45,504 bases of DNA from an uncultured Acidimicrobiales bacterium (GTDB lineage: Bacteria > Actinomycetota > Acidimicrobiia > Acidimicrobiales > SHLQ01). Positions 25,566 through 34,504 of the stretch are shown here, piece after piece. The position numbers were made by a program, and so were the translations under genes. Position 1 is the stretch's first letter. Each line of letters begins with the position of its first letter. The DNA lies in the NCBI GenBank assembly GCA_938038815.1, contig CALHTF010000086.1, positions 1-45,504 on the forward strand. The letters run 5' to 3'. Below the pieces are notes generated by a model. That model was given only the letters and a program-made list of their open reading frames with translations. It was not told where the DNA came from and searched no databases.

Positions 25566-25934
25566 ATGGACCACTCGCCCCCCACCTGCAAACGGCTGCC
25601 CGGCTCGATCCGACGGCTGGCGATCGCTCTTTCGATGGTCGGTCTGGTCGCGGCCGGTTGCACCCAAGCCCCCGCGGTCACCAGCGGCGACGCCGAACTC
25701 GAACTCGGCCGCACCATCTGGTCGCAGCGCTGCGCAACCTGTCATGCACCCGATGGCGGAGGCGGTTCGGGTCCGGCGCTCAACAACGGCGCTGCGAACG
25801 ACAACTTCCCCAACATCGAAGACCAAATCGACCTGGTCGTGCGAGGCAAGAACCGCATGCCGTCGTTCGCCACGATTCTGTCCGAGGACGAAACCCGAGC
25901 GGTCGTGCGCTACACCCGCGAGGTTCTGGGTTAG
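25566..25934 (+). CDS. Cytochrome c lipoprotein
   Basis: A 122-residue exported haem protein. A basic N-terminus and hydrophobic stretch lead to the lipobox LVAAGC (Cys32), so the mature protein should be lipid-anchored outside the membrane. The haem c site is CATCH (residues 56-60), and Met98 in NRMPSF is the likely axial ligand, as in small class I cytochromes c. The domain is only ~85 residues. It may shuttle electrons at the outer face of the membrane, but no oxidase or dehydrogenase gene is nearby to name a partner. The DUF4032 gene follows 20 nt later. Confidence 0.88.
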   Translation: MDHSPPTCKRLPGSIRRLAIALSMVGLVAAGCTQAPAVTSGDAELELGRTIWSQRCATCHAPDGGGGSGPALNNGAANDNFPNIEDQIDLVVRGKNRMPSFATILSEDETRAVVRYTREVLG

Positions 25935-25954
25935 CGGCGAGGTACAACTAACCC

Positions 25955-27172
25955 ATGGTTGCGCTCACCCTTCGTCGATCTCCGAGCAGGCCGCGGCTGC
26001 TCGAACTGCCCTGGAGCACGCCGTTGGAAGACTGGCCTGACGAGGACTTTGTGCGGTTGCCCACCGGAACCCACCGCCACGTTGTTCGGTTCCTCAAACA
26101 TGATGGCGAGTACTACGCCCTGAAGGAGCTTCCGGCGCGGCTCGCCGAGCGAGAGTTCACCAACCTCGACCGGCTTCGCGATGAAGGTCTTCCGGCCGTG
26201 ACCTTGATCGGCATTGCGACCGACCGCACCGACACCGACGGTGACCCACTTGAGGCGGTGTTGATCACTCGCCATCTGCGGTACTCGCTGGCCTACCGCA
26301 CCGTCTTTACCGACTTGAGCAACGTAACCCAGCGGCGCCAGATGATCGATGCGCTTGCGGTGCTTTTGGTTCGGCTGCACATCGGTGGCTTCTTCTGGGG
26401 CGATTGTTCGCTCAACAACGTGTTGTTCCGCCGCGATGCTGGGTCGATTCGGTCCTATGTGGTCGATACCGAGACTTCGGAGTTCCACGCTCAGCTGTCG
26501 CCGGGGCAACGCCGCCACGATCTCGACATCGCAAACGAGAATGTGCTGGGTGGGTTGATGGACCTCCAGGCTGAGGGGCGCTTGTCGCCCGAGATCGACC
26601 CGATCGAAGTCGTCGACGAATTGTTGGCCCGGTATGAGGCGCTGTACAACGACCTCACCGCCGCCGAGGAGGTTCCGGTGTCGGAGCTCGGGCGAATCCA
26701 GGCGCGTCTCGAACGCCTGAACGAACTGGGCTTCGATACCGAGGAGTACGAACTCCGCGAAGAGTCGGGCGTGGTTCGGTTTCGGCCGACCGTGGTGGAG
26801 GAGGGGTATCACAAGCGTCGCCTCGAACGCCTGACCGGCATCGTGGCTCACGAGAATCAGGCCCGCCGGTTGCTCACCGCCATGCGAGGGTACGGCGCGT
26901 GGCTCGCCCAGACCGAGGGCGAAGTCCTGCCCGAGGCGGTGATGGGTTACCGGTGGATGACCGAGCGCTGGCGCCCGACCCTCGATGCCATCCCCGACTA
27001 CCTGCGTCGCCGCCTCGAAGATGCCGAGATCTTCCATGAGATTCTCGAACACAACTGGTACCTGTCCGAGCAAGCCGGTGAAGAGGTGCCGCTGGCCAAT
27101 GCAGTGGCTAGCTACATCGACGTGCTCGACCGCCGCAAGGACGAACGCAACATCTTGCCCACCGACGACTGA
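25955..27172 (+). CDS. DUF4032 / protein-kinase-like protein
   Basis: A 405-residue protein. The N-terminal half has a kinase-like pattern: Lys in YALKELPARLAEREF as the ATP lysine with a nearby Glu, GGFFWGDCSLNNVLF in the place of the catalytic loop, and SYVVDTETSEF in the place of DFG. The C-terminal half (about residue 215 onward) corresponds to DUF4032, common in actinobacteria. The substrate is unknown; such folds include lipopolysaccharide-type and aminoglycoside-type kinases. It starts with ATG 25955, 20 nt after the cytochrome gene, and a TACAAC box lies just upstream. Confidence 0.8.
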   Translation: MVALTLRRSPSRPRLLELPWSTPLEDWPDEDFVRLPTGTHRHVVRFLKHDGEYYALKELPARLAEREFTNLDRLRDEGLPAVTLIGIATDRTDTDGDPLEAVLITRHLRYSLAYRTVFTDLSNVTQRRQMIDALAVLLVRLHIGGFFWGDCSLNNVLFRRDAGSIRSYVVDTETSEFHAQLSPGQRRHDLDIANENVLGGLMDLQAEGRLSPEIDPIEVVDELLARYEALYNDLTAAEEVPVSELGRIQARLERLNELGFDTEEYELREESGVVRFRPTVVEEGYHKRRLERLTGIVAHENQARRLLTAMRGYGAWLAQTEGEVLPEAVMGYRWMTERWRPTLDAIPDYLRRRLEDAEIFHEILEHNWYLSEQAGEEVPLANAVASYIDVLDRRKDERNILPTDD

Positions 27173-27326
27173 TGTTCTGATTGCCGTTGAGTCGCGCTAG
27201 GCGGCTCGACTGCGAAAATTTCGAGGTTCGGGCGGGTATGTCACAGGCCCGCTCTAGCTTCGTTCCCAGTGCTTATGGGTCGGCCGCAACGACTCCTCTC
27301 GAACATCGTAATATTCGGAGGTTGTC

Positions 27327-28856
27327 GTGCTTGCCACGGTTGCGTCGGCGTCGCTTTCAGGCGCCCAAGGGTGGCCCGTCGGGGTCGAGGTTCATGTTTC
27401 GGGCGGTATGCCGTCGTTCAGCATCGTCGGGTTGCCCGACACGTCGTGTCGCGAGGCCCGCGACCGAGTCCGGGCGGCGTTGCTGTCGTGTGGGATGGAG
27501 TGGCCGATGCAGCGGATCACGGTCAACCTCTCGCCAACCGGCGTCCCGGCCGGGGGCGCCGGACTCGACCTCGCAATCGCCCTCGCGGTGTTGGTGGCAA
27601 GCGAACAGATAACTCCGCTCGCTATCACCTCGGTCGGGGCGCTTGCCGAGTTGGGGCTCGACGGCACGTTGCGTCCCGTACCCGGGGTGTTGCCGTTGGT
27701 CGATGTCATCGCCGCCGACACCGTGGTGGTTGCTCGGTCGAACCACATCGAGGCCGACCTCGTCGCGCCCGGGCTGGTGCGTTCGGTGCACACCTTGGGC
27801 GAACTGATCGACATTCTCACCGGCGACGTTGCTTGGCCTGCGCCGCCCGAAGCGCCCGAGGTCGCCGACGAACCCAACCACCCCGACATGGCCGACGTGC
27901 GAGGCCAGTTCTTTGCCCGTTTCGCGCTCGAGGTTGCGGCGGCGGGCGGACATCACCTGTTGTTCGTCGGCCCGCCAGGCGGCGGCAAGTCGATGCTGGC
28001 CCGCCGCCTCGTCGGGCTGCTACCCCCGCTCGACCGCGAACAGTCGCTGCTGGTGAGCCGCATCCACTCGGCGGCGGGCGAGTTGTTGCCGAGCCGCGGG
28101 TTTATCCGTCACCCTCCGTTTCGGGCACCCCACCACGGCGCGTCGTCGGTGTCGCTCATCGGTGGGGGCACGGCGTCGATGCGGCCCGGTGAACTCAGCT
28201 TGGCGAGCGACGGGGTGCTGTTTCTCGACGAGCTTGGGGAGTTTGGCCCGAGCACGCTCGACGCGCTGCGCCAACCGCTCGAAGAGGGCGTGGTGCGGGT
28301 TGCCCGCGCTCATGGTTCGGCGACCTTCCCGGCCAACGTGTTGTTGGTCGGGGCGATGAACCCATGCCCGTGCGGGGGAGCGGGTTCGCCCGGTGGTTGT
28401 CGATGTTCCGAGGCGGCCCGCAGCCGATACCACCGCCGAATCAGCGGGCCGTTGCTCGACCGGTTCGACCTGCGGATCACCGTCGCCCGGCCCGAACCGG
28501 CCGAGCTATTGTCGACCGAAGCTGGCGAAGCAACGTCGGAGGTTCGCGATCGCGTGCTTCGAGTACGGGCGATCGCCGCCGAACGAGGCACCCCACCCAA
28601 CGGGCAGCTGTCGCCGCTCGAACTCGAATCGGTTGCGCCGCTGACCGCTGGTGCCCGTGCTGTCCTCGAGCAGGCCCTGGCCGAACAACAGCTCAGTGCC
28701 CGTGGCCTGCACCGGGTGCGGGCCGTGTCGCGTACCGTGGCTGACCTGTTGGGCGACGAAGGCGAGCTCGAAGCCGAACATGTGCAGACCGCCTTGGTGC
28801 TTCGCACCGATCCGCTGGCCGGCGGCCGGCCTCGGAGGCGCCAACATGTTCGCTGA
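27327..28856 (+). CDS. YifB/ComM-type Mg-chelatase-like AAA+ ATPase
   Basis: A 509-residue protein. The N-terminal Lon-S5-like domain includes GMPSFSIVGLPDTSCREARDR-type sequence. The AAA+ core has Walker A GPPGGGKSML (about residue 213), RAPHHGASSVSLIGGG, Walker B GVLFLDELGEF, and NPCPCGGAGSPGGCRC with Cys residues. The C-terminal helicase-like lid holds RGLHRVRAVSRTVADL. The family (ComM in Haemophilus) drives branch migration during integration of transformed DNA, and the dprA gene overlaps its 3' end. It starts with GTG at 27327, with CGGAGG 5 nt upstream. Confidence 0.94.
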   Translation: MLATVASASLSGAQGWPVGVEVHVSGGMPSFSIVGLPDTSCREARDRVRAALLSCGMEWPMQRITVNLSPTGVPAGGAGLDLAIALAVLVASEQITPLAITSVGALAELGLDGTLRPVPGVLPLVDVIAADTVVVARSNHIEADLVAPGLVRSVHTLGELIDILTGDVAWPAPPEAPEVADEPNHPDMADVRGQFFARFALEVAAAGGHHLLFVGPPGGGKSMLARRLVGLLPPLDREQSLLVSRIHSAAGELLPSRGFIRHPPFRAPHHGASSVSLIGGGTASMRPGELSLASDGVLFLDELGEFGPSTLDALRQPLEEGVVRVARAHGSATFPANVLLVGAMNPCPCGGAGSPGGCRCSEAARSRYHRRISGPLLDRFDLRITVARPEPAELLSTEAGEATSEVRDRVLRVRAIAAERGTPPNGQLSPLELESVAPLTAGARAVLEQALAEQQLSARGLHRVRAVSRTVADLLGDEGELEAEHVQTALVLRTDPLAGGRPRRRQHVR

Positions 28857-30015
28857 ATCTCAACTTTGGGCCCCCAACCCATCGCCGGCCTTGGTCGACC
28901 CGTTGGCGTTACCGCCCGCCGCGTGGTTGACCGCACTGGCATCCATGCCGGGTGCCGGACCGCGACGCCTCGCTCGACTGTTGCGCCGATGGCCCGACCC
29001 CGCCGAGGCGTGGCGAGCGATTCTCGAAGGGGACCCGACCGACATCCATCACACGCTTGGCAAACGCAATACGCCGTTGGTCGACTCATGGCGGCGGTTT
29101 GTGGCGGCCAACGATGTTGCCGAGTTATGGCAGCTGAGCAGTGACTGCGGCATCGGTGCGGTCGGCTGTACCTCGCCCGCCTTTCCGTCGATGCTGGCCG
29201 ACGACCCCGATCCGCCCGCCGTGCTGTTTCATCTCGGGAACCCCGACGTCATCGCTGGCCCGCGGGTCGGCATCGTCGGTACCCGAAAGTGCACCCGGTA
29301 CGGCCACGACATCGCCAAGACCTTCGGCCGTGACCTTGCGCTGGCTGGGGTAGCGGTGGTCTCGGGACTGGCCCTCGGCGTCGACGCGGCCGCGCACCAA
29401 GGCGCCGTCGACGCCCACGCCGCACCGCCCATCGCCGTGGTCGCCAACGGGCTCGACTCGGTGTACCCGCGCCGCAACCGTCAACTGTGGACCGACGTAG
29501 CCGAGGCGGGGGTCGTGTTGTCGGAGGCGCCCTACGGTCAGTCGCCCGAGCGGTGGAGGTTTCCGGCCCGCAACCGAATCATCGCCGCGTTGTCCGACAT
29601 CGTCGTGGTGGTCGAATCGCACGAGCGGGGCGGATCGATGCACACCGTCACCGAGGCGGCGCTTCGCGACGTGCCGGTGATGGCGGTTCCGGGGCCGATC
29701 CATAGTTCAGCGGCGGAAGGCACCAACGAGCTGTTGCGAGATGGCTGTGCCCCCGCCTGCTCGGTCGACGATGTGCTGATCGAATTGGGGATGGTCGCCA
29801 GCGGGAGGGAGTCGAGCGCCGAAACCCGGCCCGACCCCACAGGTCAACAGCGCCAGGTACTCGATGCGCTCGGCTGGTTGCCCGCCACGGCCGAACAACT
29901 GCTCGGCCGACTGCGCTGGTCGGTGGCTGAACTTGGCGCCTGTTTGGTCGCCCTAGAGACCGCCGGGTGGATTGTCGAAACCAACGGCTGGTTCGAACGG
30001 GTCGCCCGGGGCTAG
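28846..30015 (+). CDS. dprA: DNA-processing protein DprA
   Basis: A 389-residue protein that binds incoming single-stranded DNA and loads RecA. The central Rossmann-like DprA domain has GIVGTRKCTRYG, VVSGLALGVDAAAHQGA, VVANGLDSVYPRRN, WRFPARNRIIAALSD and SHERGGSMHTVTEAALRDVPVMAVPG. An N-terminal SAM-like helix-hairpin-helix part (PGAGPRRLARLLRRW) and a C-terminal winged helix (GWLPATAEQLLGRLRW) flank it. ATG 28846 overlaps yifB by 11 nt. The stop overlaps the end of a convergent VOC pseudogene. Confidence 0.94.
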   Translation: MFAESQLWAPNPSPALVDPLALPPAAWLTALASMPGAGPRRLARLLRRWPDPAEAWRAILEGDPTDIHHTLGKRNTPLVDSWRRFVAANDVAELWQLSSDCGIGAVGCTSPAFPSMLADDPDPPAVLFHLGNPDVIAGPRVGIVGTRKCTRYGHDIAKTFGRDLALAGVAVVSGLALGVDAAAHQGAVDAHAAPPIAVVANGLDSVYPRRNRQLWTDVAEAGVVLSEAPYGQSPERWRFPARNRIIAALSDIVVVVESHERGGSMHTVTEAALRDVPVMAVPGPIHSSAAEGTNELLRDGCAPACSVDDVLIELGMVASGRESSAETRPDPTGQQRQVLDALGWLPATAEQLLGRLRWSVAELGACLVALETAGWIVETNGWFERVARG

Positions 30016-30417
30016 CCGCCCGAATTTTCAACATCCGGGCCGTAGGGCTGGGTGATGATCTCCAACAGGTGGCCGTCGGGGTCTTCCCAGTAGACGCCTC
30101 GGCCACCGTCGTGGGTGTTGATCTCGCCAGGTGTTCGCTTGCTGGGGTCGGCCCAATGAGCCACGCCGCGGTCCTGTAGTCGCTCGTACGCCGCGTCCGA
30201 ACTCGTCTTCGGTGACCATGAAGGCGAGGTGCTGGATCGGCAACGGGCCTTCGAACCTGGCGGTGGCGTAATCGAGTGACACCCCATTCCCCAGGTCGAC
30301 CACCGCGAACTGGCCACCGAAGTCTCTGGGCGGTTCGAGGCCGAGGATCTCGACAACGTGATCGGAACCGACCTTCTTGTCGGTGCACCAGACGATGAGG
30401 TGATTGAGCTCAGCCAT
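30012..30417 (-). pseudogene. Frameshifted VOC/glyoxalase-family gene
   Basis: Two overlapping frames together make one vicinal-oxygen-chelate protein of about 134 residues. The N-terminal part MAELNHLIVWCTDKKVGSDH through IQHLAFMVTEDEF is in one frame. The remainder, DAAYERLQDRGVAHWADPS through GRGVYWEDPDGHLLEIITQ, is in another. Removing one C of the CC at 30197-30198 (one G on the coding strand) joins them as EFDAAYERL, exactly as the family reads. Metal-ligand positions (His in the N-half, Glu in HLLEI) survive. A TAGTAT box ends 7 nt before ATG 30417. Either a true recent frameshift or a sequencing error. Confidence 0.85.
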
Positions 30418-30424
30418 GGGTTGG

Positions 30425-30430
30425 ATACTA
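30425..30430 (-). promoter_or_regulatory. -10-like box for leaderless VOC gene
   Basis: TAGTAT on the minus strand ends 7 nt before ATG 30417, without a ribosome binding site. The promoter looks intact although the gene is frameshifted. Confidence 0.4.
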
Positions 30431-30512
30431 GCGAACGAACCGATAGACAAATTCTCACCTAGAGTGGTTGTTCGTGCCGATTGTGTGACTATCCCGCTAC
30501 GGTGGAATAGCT

Positions 30513-31400
30513 GTGACTTGGAGTATCGATCGCTTTTCGACGTCGCTCGTCAGCGTCTCCGACGCGACGAATGCGGTCTACTGCCGCGACGTCGGCGCGT
30601 TTGTTGACTGGGCCGAGAAACTCGGTGCCTCGGGCCCCGAGGCGGTGAAGCGTCGGATGTTGCGCCGCTACCTCGCCTATCTCGACACCCGGGGATACGC
30701 CCGGCGCACTATCGCCCGCAAGGCATCATCGGTCCGCCGGTACTTCGACTGGGCCCGGCGCGAAGGGCTGGTCGAGGTCGACCCGACCGTTGGCCTGTCG
30801 GCCCCGAAGGGTCGCGCCCGGTTGCCCCGCATCTTGCCCGACGCCGAAATCGCCACGCTGCTCGACGAGCCGGTGGCGACCGTGGCCGACGATCCGCCCG
30901 AACGCAAGGCGAGGGATCTTGCGGTGCTCGAGTTGTTGTACGGAAGTGGCGTGCGAGTGAGCGAACTGTGCACCTTGACGATCGACCAGCTCGAGCTCGA
31001 TCGCCAGCGCATGCGCGTATGGGGCAAAGGGGCCAAAGAACGAATAGTGCCTTTGTCTCAGCCGGCGCTGGTCGCCGTGAAGGCATGGCTCGAACAACGC
31101 CCAGCCGTCGTGCGGAACAAAGCGCAAGAAAACCCAGGCCAGACCTTGTTTGTGAACCTGCGTGGCAAGCCGATTACCCCGCGCGACATTCGACGCATTC
31201 TCGACCGCAGAGCAGTTACTCCGACCCATCCCCACGCTTTGCGGCATACCTTCGCAACTCATCTTTTGGATGGGGGTGCCGATCTTCGTGCTGTACAGGA
31301 ACTTTTGGGACACGCCGACTTGGCGACGACCCAGATCTATACCCACGTCAGCAAAGAGCACTTACAACGGGTCCATCGGGATACTCACCCTCGGGCCTAA
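30513..31400 (+). CDS. xerC: Tyrosine recombinase XerC
   Basis: A 295-residue tyrosine recombinase that, with XerD, resolves chromosome dimers at dif. An N-terminal SAM-like core-binding domain (to about residue 95) precedes the catalytic domain. All catalytic residues are present: Arg148 (GSGVRVSEL), Lys172 (WGKGAKER), His241 and Arg244 (HALRH), His267 (LLGHADL) and Tyr276 (TQIYTHVS). Length is that of XerC/XerD, not of a phage integrase, and no attachment site was seen. The place between dprA and whiG/rpsB is where actinobacterial xerC lies. It starts with GTG at 30513. Confidence 0.94.
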   Translation: MTWSIDRFSTSLVSVSDATNAVYCRDVGAFVDWAEKLGASGPEAVKRRMLRRYLAYLDTRGYARRTIARKASSVRRYFDWARREGLVEVDPTVGLSAPKGRARLPRILPDAEIATLLDEPVATVADDPPERKARDLAVLELLYGSGVRVSELCTLTIDQLELDRQRMRVWGKGAKERIVPLSQPALVAVKAWLEQRPAVVRNKAQENPGQTLFVNLRGKPITPRDIRRILDRRAVTPTHPHALRHTFATHLLDGGADLRAVQELLGHADLATTQIYTHVSKEHLQRVHRDTHPRA

Positions 31401-31427
31401 CCCCAACTGAACCAGCAAGGAAATTTT

Positions 31428-32210
31428 GTGGCTGAAGAACGCCCCGATGTCTCACCCCTGTGGGACGACTACAAAACCAACGGCACGCAACCAGCACGCG
31501 ATCAGCTGATCGTGCACTATTCGCCGTTGGTGAAGTACGTGGCGGGCCGCGTGGCGGTTGGTCTACCTCAGAACGTCGAGCAGTCCGATTTGGTCAGCTA
31601 CGGCATGTTCGGCCTCATCGACGCCATCGAGAAGTTTGATCTTGAGCGCGGCTACAAGTTCGAGACCTACGCCATCTCACGCATCAAGGGGGCCATCCTC
31701 GACGAGCTCCGCTCGATCGACTGGGTTCCTCGTTCGGTTCGGGCCAAGGCTCGCAACCTCGACAAGGCGTTCAGCAGACTCGAAGCCAAGCTTCACCGTG
31801 CGCCGACCGAAGAAGAACTCGCTGACGAGATGAAGATCACGCTCACGCAGCTGCAGACGATCATGGGTCAGATCTCCTTTGTGGGAATCGTGGCGCTCGA
31901 CGAAATGCTCTCGGCTGGCGGCGACCGGGGCGAAACTCTCACCCTGGGCGACACCATCGCCGACTCCGACGCCGGACCGGTTGGCCAGTTCGAGGTCGAA
32001 GAGATGCGCTCGCTGCTCGCTGAGTCGATCAACAAGATGAACGAACGCGAGAAGATGGTCTTGACCCTCTACTACTACGAAGGTTTGACCCTCGCCGACA
32101 TTGGCGACGTGCTCGGCGTGACCGAGAGTCGCGTGTGTCAGATCCACACCAAGGCCGTCCTGCAGCTTCGTTCGCGCATGACCGCCACCGATCGCGAACC
32201 GGCCCGCTAG
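31428..32210 (+). CDS. whiG: WhiG/FliA-family RNA polymerase sigma factor
   Basis: A 260-residue sigma-70 group 3 factor. Region 2 has the core [19 protein letters not shown] and [19 protein letters not shown], then DWVPRSVR, strongly like Streptomyces WhiG and E. coli FliA. Region 3 ([11 protein letters not shown]) and region 4 ([33 protein letters not shown]) are complete. It is encoded just before the rpsB region, as in Streptomyces. It starts with GTG at 31428, with AAGGA 7 nt upstream. In related bacteria the factor controls sporulation or motility genes; which applies here cannot be told from this window. Confidence 0.93.
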   Translation: MAEERPDVSPLWDDYKTNGTQPARDQLIVHYSPLVKYVAGRVAVGLPQNVEQSDLVSYGMFGLIDAIEKFDLERGYKFETYAISRIKGAILDELRSIDWVPRSVRAKARNLDKAFSRLEAKLHRAPTEEELADEMKITLTQLQTIMGQISFVGIVALDEMLSAGGDRGETLTLGDTIADSDAGPVGQFEVEEMRSLLAESINKMNEREKMVLTLYYYEGLTLADIGDVLGVTESRVCQIHTKAVLQLRSRMTATDREPAR

Positions 32211-32269
32211 TTCGGAGCACAAGCCGAGGCGTCACTGGACGATCTTGGGCTGAGCTACCATCAGGTCTG

Positions 32270-32350
32270 ACTTTCCCCTGAGTCTGCGAGTCGCCGAATG
32301 CCTTCGAGGCGGGCGACCCCTCTTGGGAAAGTTGTGGTCAACCTATGACC
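32270..32350 (+). ncRNA. Strongly folded leader before M23-like gene
   Basis: In the 134-nt gap after whiG the sequence can form a perfect 8-bp stem ACTTTCCC (32270-32277) with GGGAAAGT (32325-32332). Inside it lie GTCGCC (32290-32295) with GGCGAC (32312-32317), and an apical GCCT-TCG-AGGC (32300-32310). A further 5-bp hairpin GGTCA-ACCTA-TGACC (32336-32350) contains the start codon. The purine-rich GGGAAAG, the only ribosome-binding-like sequence, is locked in the long stem. It looks like a translation-control element or riboswitch. No known class was matched; the ydaO (c-di-AMP) core was looked for and not found. Confidence 0.5.
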
Positions 32351-32770
32351 AAAGCATTGGCCATCGTCGGCCTTGTTCTCGCGCTTGCCGTGCCGCACCT
32401 GCCGCCGGTTGAGGCGCCGATCATCGACCGGTTTCGACCTCCCGCCGAACGGTATGGCCCCGGCAACCGGGGGCTCGAGTACGACACGTACCCCGGGCAG
32501 GCGGTGTATGCATCGGCCGCTGGAACGGTCTCATTCTCGGGCTATATCGGTTCGTCGCAATATGTGAGCATCCAGCACGACGCCGAACTGCGCACCACCT
32601 ACTCATTCCTCGCCAGCCGATCGGTCAGCCGAGGGCAACGGGTTCGCCAAGGCCAACAGATCGGCACCGCGGGCGATCGCTTCCATTTTGGAGCCCGCCG
32701 CAATGGCGAATACATCGACCCCGAATCGCTGTTCGGCTACGTACTCACCGAAGTGCGGTTGGTCGAGTAG
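32345..32770 (+). CDS. Degenerate M23 (LytM) domain protein
   Basis: A 141-residue exported protein: signal-peptide-like start (ALAIVGLVLALAVPHL), then an M23 fold (GQAVYASAAGTVSFSGYIGSSQYVSIQHD, RGQRVRQGQQIGTAG). The zinc ligands are largely lost. Where active enzymes have HxGxD this one has NRGLEYD, and the HxH near the end is RFHFGARR, so only one His remains. It is likely a non-catalytic M23 protein, like the regulators EnvC/NlpD that lack active-site residues. It lies upstream of rpsB, where mycobacteria also have a putative M23 gene (Rv2891). Confidence 0.8.
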   Translation: MTKALAIVGLVLALAVPHLPPVEAPIIDRFRPPAERYGPGNRGLEYDTYPGQAVYASAAGTVSFSGYIGSSQYVSIQHDAELRTTYSFLASRSVSRGQRVRQGQQIGTAGDRFHFGARRNGEYIDPESLFGYVLTEVRLVE

Positions 32771-32818
32771 CAGCGAAATTTCTTGGCGAACGCGGAAGCG
32801 GAGGGCCGTGGCTAGGGT

Positions 32819-34504
32819 TTGCCCACTATCGACCTGTCATCCTCGCGTTCCTTCGCCCGCCAGCGGCCGGCCCTTTGGGCCGGGTTGCTCTTGTTGTTGG
32901 TGGTGGGTGGCGTGGTGGTGATCGGCATGGGTCGCTCAACGCCCGACGCGTACTTCAACCCAGGACCCGTTGACCCGGAGCTACCCGATGGGTGGTACCA
33001 GCCGGTGCCCCGAGGCTTCATCGATGCCATCGAGGAGCCGAACTTCATCGAGGCGAGCGAGGTCGACTGGACCGCCACGACCGATGTGATCGGGCTGGTG
33101 ATCGACGGCGATGCTCGGGCCTATCCGGTAAGTGTGCTCACCACCCGAGAGATGGTGCTCGACGAGGTTGGGGGAGTGCCCGTTCTTGTCACCTGGTGCC
33201 CGGTGTGCGGTTCGGCGCTGGCCCACGATCGCCGGGTCGAGGGCGAAACCCTCGACTTTGGATTGCAGGGAGCCCTGTGGCGTAACGCGATGACGTGGTT
33301 CGACATCGAGACCGGTTCGGTGTGGAGCCAGCCGTACGGCGAAGCGCTCGCCGGCCCCCGCTCAGGTGACACCCTCGAGCAGCTGCCGGTGGCGTACACC
33401 ACCTGGTCGGCATGGGTTGCCGCACACCCCGCGACCTTGGCGCTCGACAACGGTGACGGGTTCGATGTGCGGGTCGAGGTGACCGACCTCGTGGTGGTGG
33501 TTGAACATGGCGAATCGGCCCGGGGGTACCCGGTGTCGGGGTTGGTGCGAGCCGATGTCGTCAACGAGGTAATCGGCGACCTCGAGGTCGCGGTGTTTGC
33601 TGACCCGGTGACGCCTGAACGGTGGGCCGTGTTCGATCGGTCGGTCGACGGCCAAGTCGTCGAGCTCATGGTCGACGGCGAGATGCTGCGCGACCAGGTA
33701 ACCGGCTCGACCTTTGACCCGGTGTCGGGCCGGGCCGTCAGCGGCCCGCTCGAAGGTTCGACGATGACGCAGGTGCCGTCATCGACCGTGATCCCTGGGT
33801 TTGGGCCAACCCGGGTCCCGTTGTTCGAGATCCTCCACCCGGAGGCGACCGTATGGTGGCCGGCGGCCAACGTGGAACCGGTCGTCTACCTTCCGCTCGA
33901 TGGCGACGCCGTTGCCGCCGTCGGCGGCGTGGCAGGCGAGGTTGTTGGGGCAACCCCCGTCGAAGACCGGGCGGGAAACGCCGGCGGGGCACTCAACTTT
34001 GATGGGGTCGACGACCATGTGGTGTTTGGCCACGACCCCGTCCTCAACGTGGTGCAAGAGTTCACGGTGTCGATCTGGGTGCACCATCGCGAGCAGTCGG
34101 TGAGCGACGCGTGGTACACGCTGTACGAAAAAAGCGACCCCGATCGCGACGGTCACAGTCGCTACGGGCTGTGGGTTCGCGACAACCGATTGTGGGGCTG
34201 TTTCGAGCAGGCCGATGGTGCGGCGCAGCCGTGCGCTCAGACCGACGTGGCCTTGAATGCGGGGGAGTGGCACCACCTCGCCATGGTTCGGTCCGAACGG
34301 TTTGTGTACCTCTACGTCGATGGTGTCGAGGTCGACAAGCACTTCGTTGGCTTCCATGAGGTGTCCCAGACCGAACACCAAGCGTTCTTGGGCACCGACC
34401 TCTACGAACGCACCAACGTCTGGCTGAACGCTGCACTCGACGACCTCGCCATCTACGACGTCGCCCTCACCTCAACCCAGGTCGCGGCGCTTGCTAGCCA
34501 ATGA
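32819..34504 (+). CDS. DUF3179 protein with C-terminal LamG-like domain
   Basis: A 561-residue membrane-anchored exported protein. A transmembrane helix lies near residues 19-38 (ALWAGLLLLLVVGGVVVIGM). The DUF3179 region spans about residues 45-355 and includes the typical VTWCPVCGSALAHDR (two Cys) and WSQPYGEALAGPRSG. A concanavalin/LamG-like carbohydrate-binding domain follows from about residue 370 (ALNFDGVDDHVVFGHD, NAGEWHHLAMVRS, YLYVDGVEVDKH, LDDLAIYDVALT). Both parts would be outside the cell. The role of DUF3179 is unknown. The TTG start at 32819 is chosen because it keeps the helix whole, but it is not certain. It ends convergently with the DUF1905 gene (11-nt overlap). Confidence 0.82.
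   Translation: MPTIDLSSSRSFARQRPALWAGLLLLLVVGGVVVIGMGRSTPDAYFNPGPVDPELPDGWYQPVPRGFIDAIEEPNFIEASEVDWTATTDVIGLVIDGDARAYPVSVLTTREMVLDEVGGVPVLVTWCPVCGSALAHDRRVEGETLDFGLQGALWRNAMTWFDIETGSVWSQPYGEALAGPRSGDTLEQLPVAYTTWSAWVAAHPATLALDNGDGFDVRVEVTDLVVVVEHGESARGYPVSGLVRADVVNEVIGDLEVAVFADPVTPERWAVFDRSVDGQVVELMVDGEMLRDQVTGSTFDPVSGRAVSGPLEGSTMTQVPSSTVIPGFGPTRVPLFEILHPEATVWWPAANVEPVVYLPLDGDAVAAVGGVAGEVVGATPVEDRAGNAGGALNFDGVDDHVVFGHDPVLNVVQEFTVSIWVHHREQSVSDAWYTLYEKSDPDRDGHSRYGLWVRDNRLWGCFEQADGAAQPCAQTDVALNAGEWHHLAMVRSERFVYLYVDGVEVDKHFVGFHEVSQTEHQAFLGTDLYERTNVWLNAALDDLAIYDVALTSTQVAALASQ

Noticed and set aside
32211-32344. Possible ydaO-type (c-di-AMP) riboswitch before the M23-like gene
   Set aside because: The conserved core segments of that class are not present. 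It was kept only as an unclassified folded leader.
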